The notes beneath the pieces were generated by a model. That model ran no database searches and was not told the origin of the DNA. It worked only from the letters and a program-made list of their open reading frames with translations. From Chrysaora quinquecirrha (lineage: Eukaryota; Cnidaria; Scyphozoa; Semaeostomeae; Pelagiidae): DNA of 64,000 bases. Numbering within the stretch: the stretch's first letter is position 1; each line of letters opens with the position of its first letter. Shown here in pieces: positions 23,054 to 34,446 of the stretch. The translations under genes and the position numbers were made by a program. The stretch spans positions 941,541 through 1,005,540 of the forward strand of contig JACTAT010000042.1 of assembly GCA_014526335.1 (NCBI GenBank), written 5' to 3'.

Positions 23054-25295
23054 GCAAAATGGTGTTGCAGAACGCATGAATAGAACTTTGCAAGAAACTG
23101 CAAGGTCCATAATTCATGGAGCTGGTCTGTCTGACAACTTCTGGGCAGAAGCAGTCCTTACGGCAGTTATTCTAAGGAACAGAAGCCCCACAAAGGCAGC
23201 AGAAAGCAAAACACCGTTTGAAAGCTTTATTGGAAAGAAACCCGACGTTTCAAATCTACGAGTCTTTGGGTGTACAGCGTATATGCACATTGAAAAAGAA
23301 AACAGAAAGAAATGGGACCCCAAATCGAGAAAATGCATCTTTGTGGGATACTGTATTAACAGCAAAGGCTACCGTCTGTGGAATCCTAAAACCAAACGAA
23401 TTGAGGTATCAAGAGACGTCATATTTGATGAAACTGATTTTGATAATCGCATATGCTCATTAAAGAAAAATGAGAAGAAGGGCTCAGAAAATCAAGTTAT
23501 CTTACCGTATTCGACAGTGTCTGATACAGAATCAGAAGATGAAGAAAATGTTGAGTATGAAGAAGTAGACAATCATAAAGATAATGGTGATGATGTCAGA
23601 GAAGCTGACAATGAAAATCAAAACAGAGAACTAGCTCGTCGTTCCACACGAGATAGAAGACCACCAGAGAGAGATGGTGTTATCACTGGAAATTGGTGGG
23701 AAATCAACGATGCATTATATACCTTTTCAGATGGTATACTTGTAGAGCCTAAAACTCTCGATGAAGCAATGAATTCGTCTTCAAAAGTTCAATGGAGAAA
23801 AGCCTTAGATGATGAATTTGCATCTTTGACTCAACACAAAACTTGGAATCTTGTTGAACTTCCAGAAGGACGCACTCCAATTGATTGTAAATGGGTATTT
23901 AAAATCAAATACAACGCCGATGGCACAATAGATCGTTACAAAGCTCGTTTAGTAGCCAAAGGTTTTACGCAAGAACCTGGAATAGACTATGAAGAAACAT
24001 TCTCACCAGTAGCTCGATACACATCAATTCGAACATTGCTTGCGATAGTCAATCAACTAAACCTTGAACTGCATCAGATGGATGTATCAACAGCATTTCT
24101 AAACGGAGATTTGAAAGAAGAAATCTACATGAAACAGCCGGAGGGTTATATTGCAAAAGACCAAGAAAATCTTGTTTGCAAACTGAATAAGAGCATCTAT
24201 GGATTGAAACAGGCATCACGATGCTGGTTTGATACCATAAAGAAATGCTTGAAAGATTGTGGATACAAACAATGCGAGTCTGATTCATGCATATATATAA
24301 AACAAGTGGGAGAAAGTTTCGTATATATCGCTTTATATGTGGACGATTTACTCCTAGCGGCAAATAACATGCAGATGCTGCAAGCAGAAAAGAAATTACT
24401 GCAGAATAATTTCAGCATGAAAGATCTTGGAGAAGCAAGCTATTGTCTTGGAATACAGATTCAACGTGATCGAAACAAGAAGTTAATGCTGTTGCATCAG
24501 ACGAAATATTTGTCTAATTTATTGCAGAAATTTGAAATGGAAAACTGCAAAGCTGTCTCTACTCCACAAGAAAAGAACACGAAATTGTTACCGAATGAAG
24601 GAGACATTGTTGATAAAATGAAATACCAAGCACTTGTTGGCAGCTTGACGTATGCAGTTACAGCTACAAGGCCTGATCTTGCACAGGCACTCGGATCACT
24701 GAATCAATTTTGTGCAAATCCAGGAAGTGAACACTGGAAAGCAGCCAAAAGAATTTTGCGATATATTAAAGGAACGATTGATTATGGAATATGCTTTGAT
24801 GGAAATAAGCAAAGTGAAGTCAGATTGAATGGCTATGTTGACGCTGACTGGGGAACTAACCCCAATGGAAGAAAATCACAATCTGGTTACCTATTTTTCT
24901 TATGCGGTGGACTCATAAGTTGGGTAAGTAAGAAACAACCAATTGTAACATTATCTTCGACAGAAGCAGAGTATGTTGCAGCTAGCCTGTCTTTACAAGA
25001 AGCGTTGTGGTTACGTTCATTACTAAAAGATTTGAACTTCGTTCAAAAGCAGCCAACTGAGATCTACGAGGACAATCAAGGTACAATTGCCTTATGCAAG
25101 AATCCGAAGTATCATGCAAGGACCAAACATATCGATATACGATATCACTTTATCAGGGAAAAAATTGAGAATTCAGAGATCTGGTTGGAGTATTGCCCAA
25201 CAGAAAACATGGTTGCAGACATGCTAACCAAACCGCTGGAAAAAGTTAAGTTTCACAAGTTCAGAGACTTGATGGGCGTGGCAAACGCAATTTGA
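23028..25295 (+). CDS. pol: copia integrase end, reverse transcriptase and RNase H
   Basis: This is the +1-shifted continuation of the preceding frame; codons are open from about 23028, and the first internal ATG is 23076. It opens with the integrase PEQNGVAER motif, whose last Glu is the third catalytic acid. Counting from the ATG at 23076: integrase C-terminal part with FGCTAYMHIEKENRKKWDPK to about residue 120; an acidic spacer 150-200; RVT_2 reverse transcriptase from about 255 with KWVFKIKYNADGTIDRYKAR, Asp336 in QMDVSTAFLNG and the YVDD box at 421-424; RNase H with Asp589/Asp591 (YVDADW), Glu630 (SSTEAEY) and Asp666 (YEDNQG). The conserved KYHARTKHIDIRYHFIRE block precedes the C-terminus. 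Length and motif set are complete for copia pol. The stop lies 58 bp before the 3' LTR. Confidence 0.93.
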   Translation, partial: QFSVPRTPEQNGVAERMNRTLQETARSIIHGAGLSDNFWAEAVLTAVILRNRSPTKAAESKTPFESFIGKKPDVSNLRVFGCTAYMHIEKENRKKWDPKSRKCIFVGYCINSKGYRLWNPKTKRIEVSRDVIFDETDFDNRICSLKKNEKKGSENQVILPYSTVSDTESEDEENVEYEEVDNHKDNGDDVREADNENQNRELARRSTRDRRPPERDGVITGNWWEINDALYTFSDGILVEPKTLDEAMNSSSKVQWRKALDDEFASLTQHKTWNLVELPEGRTPIDCKWVFKIKYNADGTIDRYKARLVAKGFTQEPGIDYEETFSPVARYTSIRTLLAIVNQLNLELHQMDVSTAFLNGDLKEEIYMKQPEGYIAKDQENLVCKLNKSIYGLKQASRCWFDTIKKCLKDCGYKQCESDSCIYIKQVGESFVYIALYVDDLLLAANNMQMLQAEKKLLQNNFSMKDLGEASYCLGIQIQRDRNKKLMLLHQTKYLSNLLQKFEMENCKAVSTPQEKNTKLLPNEGDIVDKMKYQALVGSLTYAVTATRPDLAQALGSLNQFCANPGSEHWKAAKRILRYIKGTIDYGICFDGNKQSEVRLNGYVDADWGTNPNGRKSQSGYLFFLCGGLISWVSKKQPIVTLSSTEAEYVAASLSLQEALWLRSLLKDLNFVQKQPTEIYEDNQGTIALCKNPKYHARTKHIDIRYHFIREKIENSEIWLEYCPTENMVADMLTKPLEKVKFHKFRDLMGVANAI

Positions 25296-25343
25296 GAGAA
25301 ACTTGGTGCATTTGCTTGAGGACATTGAGTTCGATCTATTTTC

Positions 25344-25352
25344 GAGTGGGAG
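25344..25352 (+). other. Polypurine tract of the copia element
   Basis: GAGTGGGAG immediately precedes the 3' LTR (TATTGGATATT). It is the expected plus-strand primer for cDNA synthesis and fixes the LTR start. Confidence 0.85.
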
Positions 25353-25659
25353 TATTGGATATTAATGAGCGATGCGTCATCGTTACGAAAATAGATAACT
25401 CTGATTGGACTCTAATTGCTGAACTCAAATTGCTAGCTGACCAATTAGGTTTACTTGAAACTGACAGAATCGCGTATGATTTACGATGTTGTTTACGCGA
25501 AGTTTAGAGCTGTGTCGCAGCAAGTTTTTCAGTTGCTTTTCGTTAAATTAGACTTGTAGTGAGTGATATTCTTTGATTATTCTAAAAGCTTTATCGCACA
25601 CGAGTTTATCTCTGCGTGAAAACTCATAATAACTAACAGGTTATTAAATAACTTTAACA
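25353..25659 (+). repeat. 3' LTR of the copia element
   Basis: A 307-bp near-identical copy of 20866-21172. It differs at GATATTAATG (vs TTTATG), GCGATGCG (vs GCGATTGCG), CAGAATCG (vs CAGATCG) and CAGTTGC (vs CAGTCGC). It ends AACTTTAACA and is followed by AACCGCTTAGCA, a satellite B fragment joined to a different part of the unit. Confidence 0.95.
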
Positions 25660-28600
25660 AACCGCTTAGCACACAATGATTTCTGCTAAGTCCCGTCCGC
25701 TAGTTAAGTGTTTGCTATGGGGGCCCAGCTTTGTAAAGTGGCTTTGAGCGTAACCGCTTAGCATAGCTCTATTATCAATGACCTTTCAGCTCTTATAACA
25801 TATATTTCAACCCAATGATTTCTGCTTAGTCCCGTGCGCTAGTTAAGTGTTTGCTGTGGGACCCAAGCTTTGTAAAGTGGCTTTGAGCGTAAGGGCTTAG
25901 CATAGCTCTATTATCAAAGACCTTTCAGCTCTTATAACATATATTTCAACCCAATGATTTCAGATACGTCCCGTGCGCTAGTTATTGTTTGCTATGGGGG
26001 CCCAGCTTTGCAAAGTGGCTTTCAGCATAAGCGCTAAGCATAGCTCTATTATCAATGACCTTTCAGCTCTTATAACATGTATTTCAACCCAATGATTTCT
26101 GCTAAGTCCCATGCGCTAGTTAGTGTTTGCTATGGGGGCCAAGCGTTGCAAAATGGCTTTGAGATAAGCGCTTAGCATAGCTCTTTTATCAAAGACCGCT
26201 CAGCTCTTATAACATATATTTCAACCCAATGATTTCTGCTACGTCCCGTCCGCTAGTTAGTGTTTGCTATGGGGGCAAAGCGTTGCAAAATAGCTTTGAG
26301 CATAAGCGCTTAGCATAGCTCTTTTATCAATGACCTTTCAGGTCTTATATCATATATTTCAACCCAATGATTTCTGCCACGTCACTTGCGCTAGTTAAGT
26401 GTGTGATATGGGGGCCAGCTTTGTAAAGTGGCTTTGAGCGCAAGGGCTTAGCATAGCTCTATTATCAATGACCTTTCAGCTCTTATAACATAAATTTAAA
26501 CAAAATGATTTCTGCTACGCCCCGTTCGCTAGTAAGTGTTTGCTATGGAGGCACAGCTTTGTAAAGTGGCTTTGAGCGTAAAGGCTTAGCATAGCTCTAT
26601 TATCAATGACCTTTCAGCTCTTATAACATATATTTCAACCCAATGATTTCTGCTTAGTCCCGTGCGCTAGTTAAGTGTTTGCTGTGGGACCCAAGCTTTG
26701 TAAAGTGGCTTTGAGCGTAAGGGCTTAGCATAGCTCTATTATCAAAGACCTTTCAGCTCTTATAACATATATTTCAACCCAATGATTTCAGATACGTCCC
26801 GTGCGCTAGTTATTGTTTGCTATGGGGGCCCAGCTTTGTAAAGTGGCTTTCAGCATAAGCGCTAAGCATAGCTCTATTATCAATGACCTTTCAGCTCTTA
26901 TAACATATATTTCAACCCAATGATTTCTGCTTAGTACCGTGCGCTATTTAAGTGTTTGCTGTGGGACCCAAGCTTTGTAAAGTGGCTTTGAGCGTAAGGG
27001 CTTAGCATAGCTCTATTATCAAAGACCTTTCAGCTCTTATAACATATATTTCAACCCACTGATTTCAGATACGTCCCGTGCGCTAGTTAGAGTTTGCTAT
27101 GGGGGCGAAGCTTTGTAAAGTGGCTTTGAGCGTAAGCATTTAGCATAGCTCTATTATCAATGACCTTTCAGCTCTTATAACATATATTTCAACCCAATGA
27201 TTTCTGCAACGTTCGGTGCGCTAGTTAGTGTTTACTATGGGGGCCCAGCTTTGTAAAATGGCTTTGAGCATAAGCATTTAGCAGAGCTCTATTATCAATG
27301 ACCTTTCAGCTCTTATAACATATATTTCAACCCAATGTTTTGCTACGTCCTATGCGCTAGTTAAGTGTTTGCTATGGGGGCCCAGCTTTGTAAAGTTGCT
27401 TTGAGCGTAAGGGCTTAGCATAAATCTATTATCAATGACCTTTCAGCTCTTATAACATATATTTCAACCCAATGTTTTGCTACGTCCTATGCGCTAGTTA
27501 AGTGTTTGTTATGAGGACCCATCTTTGTAAAGTTGATTTGAGCGTATGCGCTTAGCATAGCTCTTTTATCAAAGACCGTTCAGCTCTTATAACATATGTT
27601 TAAACCCAATGATTTCTGCCAAGTCCCATGCGCTAGTTAAGTGTTTGCTATGGGGGCCCAGCTTTGTAAATTGGCTTTGAGCATAAGCGCTTAGCATAGC
27701 TCTATTATCAATGACCTTTCAGCTCTTATAGCATATATTTCAACCCAATGATTTCTGCTAAGTCCCATGCGCTAGTTAAGTGTTTGCTTTGGGTGCCCAG
27801 CTTTGTAAAATGGCTTTGAGCGTAATGGCTTAGCATAGCTCTATTATCAATGACCTTTCAGCTCTTATAAATAATGTTTTAACCCAATGATTTCTGCTAC
27901 TTCCTATGCGCTAGTTAAGTGTTTGCTAAGGGGGCCCAGCTTTGTAAAGTTGCTTTGAGCGTAAGCGATTAGCATAGCACTATTATAAATGACCTTTCAG
28001 CTCTTATAACATATATTTCAACCCAATGATTTCTGCTACGTCCCGTGCGCTAGTCAGTGTTTGCTATGGGGGCCAAGCGTTGCAAAATGGCTTTGAGATA
28101 AGCGCTTAGCATAGCTCTTTTATCAAAGACCGCTCAGCTCTTATAACATATATTTCAACCCAATGATTTCTGCTACGTCCCGTCCGCTAGTTAGTGTTTG
28201 CTATGGGGGCAAAGCGTTGCAAAATAGCTTTGAGCATAAGCGCTTAGCATAGCTCTTTTATCAATGACCTTTCAGGTCTTATATCATATATTTCAACCCA
28301 ATGATTTCTGCCACGTCACTTGCGCTAGTTAAGTGTGTGATATGGGGGCGAAGCTTTGTAAAGTGGCTTTGAGCGTAAGGGCTTAGCATAGCTCTATTAT
28401 CAATGACCTTTCAGCTCTTATAACATAAATTTAAACAAAATGATTTCTGCTACGCCCCGTTCGCTAGTAAGTGTTTGCTATGGAGGCACAGCTTTGTAAA
28501 GTGGCTTTGAGCGTAAAGGCTTAGCATAGCTCTATTATCAATGACCTTTCAGCTCTTATAACATATATTTCAACCCAATGATTTCTGCTTAGTCCCGTGC

Positions 28601-31600
28601 GCTAGTTAAGTGTTTGCTGTGGGACCCAAGCTTTGTAAAGTGGCTTTGAGCGTAAGGGCTTAGCATAGCTCTATTATCAAAGACCTTTCAGCTCTTATAA
28701 CATATATTTCAACCCAATGATTTCAGATACGTCCCGTGCGCTAGTTATTGTTTGCTATGGGGCCCAGCTTTGTAAAGTGGCTTTCAGCATAAGCGCTAAG
28801 CATAGCTCTATTATCAATGACCTTTCAGCTCTTATAACATATATTTCAACCCAATGATTTCTGCTTAGTACCGTGCGCTATTTAAGTGTTTGCTGTGGGA
28901 CCCAAGCTTTGTAAAGTGGCTTTGAGCGTAAGGGCTTAGCATAGCTCTATTATCAAAGACCTTTCAGCTCTTATAACATATATTTCAACCCACTGATTTC
29001 AGATACGTCCCGTGCGCTAGTTAGAGTTTGCTATGGGGGCGAAGCTTTGTAAAGTGGCTTTGAGCGTAAGCATTTAGCATAGCTCTATTATCAATGACCT
29101 TTCAGCTCTTATAACATATATTTCAACCCAATGATTTCTGCAACGTTCGGTGCGCTAGTTAGTGTTTACTATGGGGGCCCAGCTTTGTAAAATGGCTTTG
29201 AGCATAAGCATTTAGCAGAGCTCTATTATCAATGACCTTTCAGCTCTTATAACATATATTTCAACCCAATGTTTTGCTACGTCCTATGCGCTAGTTAAGT
29301 GTTTGCTATGGGGGCCCAGCTTTGTAAAGTTGCTTTGAGCGTAAGGGCTTAGCATAAATCTATTATCAATGACCTTTCAGCTCTTATAACATATATTTCA
29401 ACCCAATGTTTTGCTACGTCCTATGCGCTAGTTAAGTGTTTGTTATGAGGACCCATCTTTGTAAAGTTGATTTGAGCGTATGCGCTTAGCATAGCTCTTT
29501 TATCAAAGACCGTTCAGCTCTTATAACATATGTTTAAACCCAATGATTTCTGCCAAGTCCCATGCGCTAGTTAAGTGTTTGCTATGGGGGCCCAGCTTTG
29601 TAAATTGGCTTTGAGCATAAGCGCTTAGCATAGCTCTATTATCAATGACCTTTCAGCTCTTATAGCATATATTTCAACCCAATGATTTCTGCTAAGTCCC
29701 ATGCGCTAGTTAAGTGTTTGCTTTGGGTGCCCAGCTTTGTAAAATGGCTTTGAGCGTAATGGCTTAGCATAGCTCTATTATCAATGACCTTTCAGCTCTT
29801 ATAAATAATGTTTTAACCCAATGATTTCTGCTACTTCCTATGCGCTAGTTAAGTGTTTGCTAAGGGGGCCCAGCTTTGTAAAGTTGCTTTGAGCGTAAGC
29901 GATTAGCATAGCACTATTATAAATGACCTTTCAGCTCTTATAACATATATTTCAACCCAATGATTTCTGCTACGTCCCGTGCGCTAGTCAGTGTTTGCTA
30001 TGGGGGCCAAGCTTTGTAAAGTGGCTTTGAGCGTAAGCATTTAGCATAGCTCTATTATCAATGACCTTTCAGCTCTTATAACATATATTTCAACCCAATG
30101 ATTTCTGCTACGTCCCGTGCGCTAGTTAGTGTTTGCTATGGGGGCGAAGCTTTGTAAAGTGGCTTTGAGCGTAACCGCTTAGCATAGCTCTATTATCAAA
30201 GACCGTTCAGCTCTTATAACATATATTTCAACCCAATGATTTCTGCTACGTCCCGTGCGCTAGTTAGAGTTTGCTATGGGGGCGAAGCTTTGTAAAGTGG
30301 CTTTGAGCGTAAGCATTTAGCATAGCTCTATTATCAATGACCTTTCAGCTCTTATAACATATATTTCAACCCAATGATTTCTGCAACGTTCGGTGCGCTA
30401 GTTAGTGTCTGCTATGAAGGCGAAGCTTTGTAAAGTGGCTTTGAGCATAAGCATTTAGCAGAGCTCTATTATCAATGACCTTTCAGCTCTTATAACATAT
30501 ATGTCAACCCAATGATTTTTGCTACGTCCCGTGCACTAGTTAGTGTTTGTTATGAGGACCCAGCTTTGTAAAGTTGCTTTGAGCGTATGCGCTTAGCATA
30601 GATCTTTTATTAAAGACCGTTCAGCTCTTATAACATATGTTTAAACCCAATGATTTCTGCCAAGTCCCATGCGCTAGTTAAGTGTTTGCTATGGGGGCCC
30701 AGCTTTGTAAATTGGCTTTGAGCATAAGCGCTTAGCATAGCTCTATTATCAATGACCTTTCAGCTCTTATAGCATATATTTCAACCCAATGATTTCTGCT
30801 AAGTCCCATGCGCTAGTTAAGTGTTTGCTTTGGGGGCGAAGCTTTGTAAAGTGGCTTTGAGCGTAACCGCTTAGCATAGCTCTATTATCAAAGACCGTTC
30901 AGCTCTTATAACATATATTTCAACCCAATGATTTCTGCTACGTCCCGTGCGCTAGTTAGAGTTTGCTATGGGGGCGAAGCTTTGTAAAGTGGCTTTGAGC
31001 GTAAGCATTTAGCATAGCTCTATTATCAATGACCTTTCAGCTCTTATAACATATATTTCAACCCAATGATTTCTGCTTAGTCCCGTGCGCTAGTTAAGTG
31101 CTTGCTATGGGGGCCCAGCTTTGTAAACTGGCTTTGAGCGTAAGGGCTTAGCATAGCTCTATTATCAATGACCTTTCAGCTCTTAAAACACATAATTCAA
31201 CCCAATGATTTCTGCTACATCCTATGCGCTAGTTAAGTGTTTGCTAAGGGGGCCCAGCTTTGCAAAGTTGCTTTGAGCGTAAGCGCTTAGCAAAGCACTA
31301 TTTTAAATTACCTTTCAGATCTTATAACATATATTTCAACCCAATGATTTCTGCTACGTCCCGTGCGCTAGTTAAGTGATTGCTATGGGGGCCCAGCTTT
31401 GTAAAGTGGCTTTGAGCGTAAGGGCTTAGCATAGCTCTATTATCAATGACCTTTCAGCTCTTAAAACATATAATTCAACCCAATGATTTCTGCTACATCC
31501 TATGCGCTAGTTAAGTGTTTGCTAAGGGGGCCCAGCTTTGTAAAGTTGCTTTGAGCGTAAGCGCTTAGCAAAGCACTAATATAAATTACCTTTCAGATCT

Positions 31601-32094
31601 TATAACATATATTTCAACCCAATGATTTCTGCTACGTCCCATGCGCTAGTTAAGTGTTTGCTATGGGGACCAAGCTTTGTAAAGTGGCTTTGAGCGTAAG
31701 GGCTTAGCATAGCTCTATTATCAATGACCTTTCTGCTCTTATAACATATACTTCAACACAATGATTTCTGCTAAGTCCCGTCCGCTAGTTAAGTGTTTGC
31801 TATGGGAGCCAAGCTTTGTAAAATGGCTTTGAGTGTAAGGGCTTAGCATAGCTCTAGTATCAATGACCTTTCAGCTCTTATAACATATATTTCAACCCAA
31901 TGATTTCTGCTTAGTCCCGTGCGCTAGTTAAGTGCTTGCTATGGGGGCCCAGCTTTGTAAACTGGCTTTGAGCGTAAGGGCTTAGCATAGCACTATTATC
32001 AATGACCTTTCAGCTCTTATACCATGTATTTCAATCCAATGATTTCAGCTACGGCCCGTCCGCTAGTTAGTGTTTGCTATGGGGGCCAAGCGTT
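25660..32094. repeat. Satellite B array, segment 2
   Basis: About 46 head-to-tail units of 138 or 139 bp; the one-base length difference is mostly AGTTAGTG versus AGTTAAGTG. Variants at fixed places (CCCAGC, CCAAGC or CGAAGC; GTAACCGCTT, GTAAGGGCTT or GCATTTAGC) mark subfamilies and allow larger duplications to be traced. The first unit after the copia element is truncated (AACCGCTTAGCA joined to CACAATGATTTC). No gene is seen. Confidence 0.95.
26122..30007. repeat. Tandem duplication of a 14-unit satellite B block (1,934 bp)
   Basis: 26122-28055 is followed directly by a near-identical copy at 28056-30007. Rare variants such as GAGATAAGCGCTTAGC, TTGCGCTAGTTAAGTGTGTG, CAACGTTCGGTGCG and ATAAATAATGTTTTAACCC occur in the same order, 1,934 bp apart. 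The differences seen are single bases, mostly in G runs. Confidence 0.85.
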
Positions 32095-34446
32095 TTTGTT
32101 TGTCAACTTATTTTATATCGATTCTCTAATTTCTAGCTTTCTACATACAAAATATACATAGGAAACTAATCTAAATCGATAATTAATGAATAAAATATAT
32201 GTAATTATGTTAATCCATACTGACAAGCGTTGCAATTACAATTTGGGCCATCCCACTTTTTAATCATGTGTTTAAAACTGTTCAAATTTTCGGCGGATTT
32301 TATTTCATTCGGCAGGCCATTTCATATTTGCGGACCCAAAGATCGAAGGCTATTAGAGCCAAAGGTGACCTGATTTGGTCTGTAATGCTGTAAGTCATTG
32401 GGGTTTCGCGATGAGTAGAGAGATGATTTTATTTTAAAAATATCATGCATGAAAGATGGGTTTATATTTTTCAATGTCTTAAAAACCTCGATACAAAGAA
32501 CCCTTAGACGAGAAACATGCATAGTACACCGTTCTGACTTCATCAGTAATTCACTGTAAGAGGTTTGGTTGTCAGTGTATAGAAATCTCAGGGCACGTTC
32601 TTGAATCTTTTCAATTTTTTGCAAAGCTTTAGATGACGAGAAATACCAAACAAGAGGGCAATAATCAAAATTTTAATAAACGAAACTTTGGATAAGGATT
32701 TTCCTTTCATTAAAACCAATAAATTGTTTGAGTCTTTCAAGACATTGAGTTGTGATGCAGCTTTTCTGCAAAGTTCAGAGATATGCTGTTCAAAATTTAG
32801 CTTATAATCTAGCTGTATACCTAGCAATTTGACAGTTTCTTCTGATTTGATCTCTTTGCCTTGGATATCAAAAATCTCTCCACTAGTATTTCTTTGATCC
32901 TTGCTAATGAGGAGTGCGTGAAATTTTTCTGGATTGGCTATCATTTGATTTTGGTTCAGCCAATTCAAAGCTACCCCAGCTTCTTCTTCTAGTACCTCCA
33001 TCAAATTTGATAGAGTCTCAGAAAAATAAGCTAGAGTGTTATCGTCAGCATAATTGTGTAATGTTGCTCGGTTAATGAACAAAAATAGATCGTTTATATA
33101 AATATTGAAGAGGATAGGACCCAAAACCGAGCCTTGAGGCACCCCTGACAGAATTGTTTGGAAAGTGCTATATGTATTATTGATTCTAACAGACTGTTTC
33201 CGCCGTTTTAAGTAAGAGTAAATAAGGACCAGAGCATTTTCATCAAAACCATAGGCATGTAATTTGGCTATAAGTAAATCGTGTGGAATGCAATCGAAAG
33301 CTTTTGATAGATCCATGAGGATAGCTCCTACAATATTATCATTATCAAGTTTGACCCTCCATTCTTCTATCATTCTTATCAAAACATGCTGTGTGCCATA
33401 TGCTCTTCTATAGGCAGCAATGAAAAGTGAAAGGGTTTCATCCAAGAAAGGGATAAGCTGGTTTTTCAGAATCTTTTCATAGACTTTAGAGAATATATTT
33501 AGAGTGCTGACTGGACGAAAGTTTCGCTCAACTGTACGATTTGCCTCCCCTTTATCCAACGGACATACCGCAGCTCGTTTTCCATTTTCTGGGAACCTAT
33601 AGTTGCGTATGCTGCTGTTAATGGCATCTGTTAAAGGGGCTGCAAGGTCGTCTGCAGCCAAAAGCACAAGTTTTGGTGGTATTTGATCTTCTCCCGTTGA
33701 TTTCCTACCGTCTAAAGACCTTAGCTGTTCCCTAACTTGACAGACTTGTACCTCATGAAAGGAAAATGAAATGAAGTTGTTTTCAGGATTTTGAATAATA
33801 GCTAAAATACTTGGGTGGCTTTTGTATTTTGAAGTATCAGCCTAATGATTTGCCGATCATCATCAGTTTCAACCGTATCTGCAATGTTGCAAGGTTGTTC
33901 ACCGCTAGACTTTTCTACTATATTGATGTAATGATCGTTAAATATTTCGGTTAGCTGTTGATCGTCGGTTACGATTTCATTATTCTTGACTAATGATATA
34001 TCATTACCAGCTAAGCCTCCTTTGTTGGAGAGAAAAGGTTTGACAAGGTCCCAGAATGCTCGATTCGAAACAAGTCCATTTTCAGTTGCATGTTTGAAAT
34101 GCTGTTTAATTGCTTTTTTTCTCAGAGAGACACATTTATTTCTTTGTCGTTTGAAATTTAGCTCATTTTCTTTTGTAGGGCCTTTCTTAAATCTCTTTTG
34201 TAGCCTCGTTCTGGTATAAATTCCCTTTTTTAATTCCCTAGTCATGAAAGGAGCACTATTTCCTCTTAACATTTTTGTTTTTAGAGGGGCATGTTTGTCA
34301 ACCAATTTTCGAAAAGTACAGACAAGATCATTATAAGCTTGATCAGGATCGTCAGGAGCACTAAAACTCGCCAGCTTTATATCTGATAAAAAATTTTCGG
34401 CATCAAACTTTTTGTAGCTGCGATACTTGATTACCTTAGGCTTAAG
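32095..34446 (-). pseudogene. 5'-truncated, degenerate LINE, copy 1 (RT region)
   Basis: A minus-strand fragment of a CR1/L2/jockey-like non-LTR retrotransposon inserted in a satellite B unit of the CCAAGCGTTGCAAAATGG type. It keeps the region after the endonuclease, the reverse transcriptase (LSKAFDCIPHDL, GVPQGSVLGP, YADDN) and the C-terminal WDGPNCNCNAC zinc-knuckle-like end; the endonuclease and ORF1 are absent. The coding is broken into 33802-34467, 32588-33667 and 32322-32624, with a frameshift near 33826 (four T where copy 2 has five) and damage near 32620-32720. A TGA at 32322-32324 replaces the Trp of the conserved LGPxIWN motif, after which the frame continues to a TAA at 32205. About 110 bases of 3' UTR follow. 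It is inactive. The first ORF's apparent start lies in satellite sequence. Confidence 0.9.

Larger units (their letters stand above)
20866..25659 (+). mobile_element. Ty1/copia LTR retrotransposon, almost full length
   Basis: A 4,794-bp element inserted in satellite B with two 307-bp LTRs, a tRNA primer-binding site, gag-pol coding for nucleocapsid, protease, integrase, reverse transcriptase and RNase H in that order, and a polypurine tract. Integrase before RT defines Ty1/copia. The LTRs differ by two substitutions and two one-base indels by eye, so the insertion is recent. The only clear coding break is one frameshift near 23025. No 5-bp target duplication is visible: the left flank ends CTAGG and the right flank begins AACCG. 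The satellite phase also jumps across the element. Confidence 0.95.

Noticed and set aside
33986..34219. Plus-strand frame opposite the LINE (also 43535-43768)
   Set aside because: Antisense shadow of the LINE pre-RT region.
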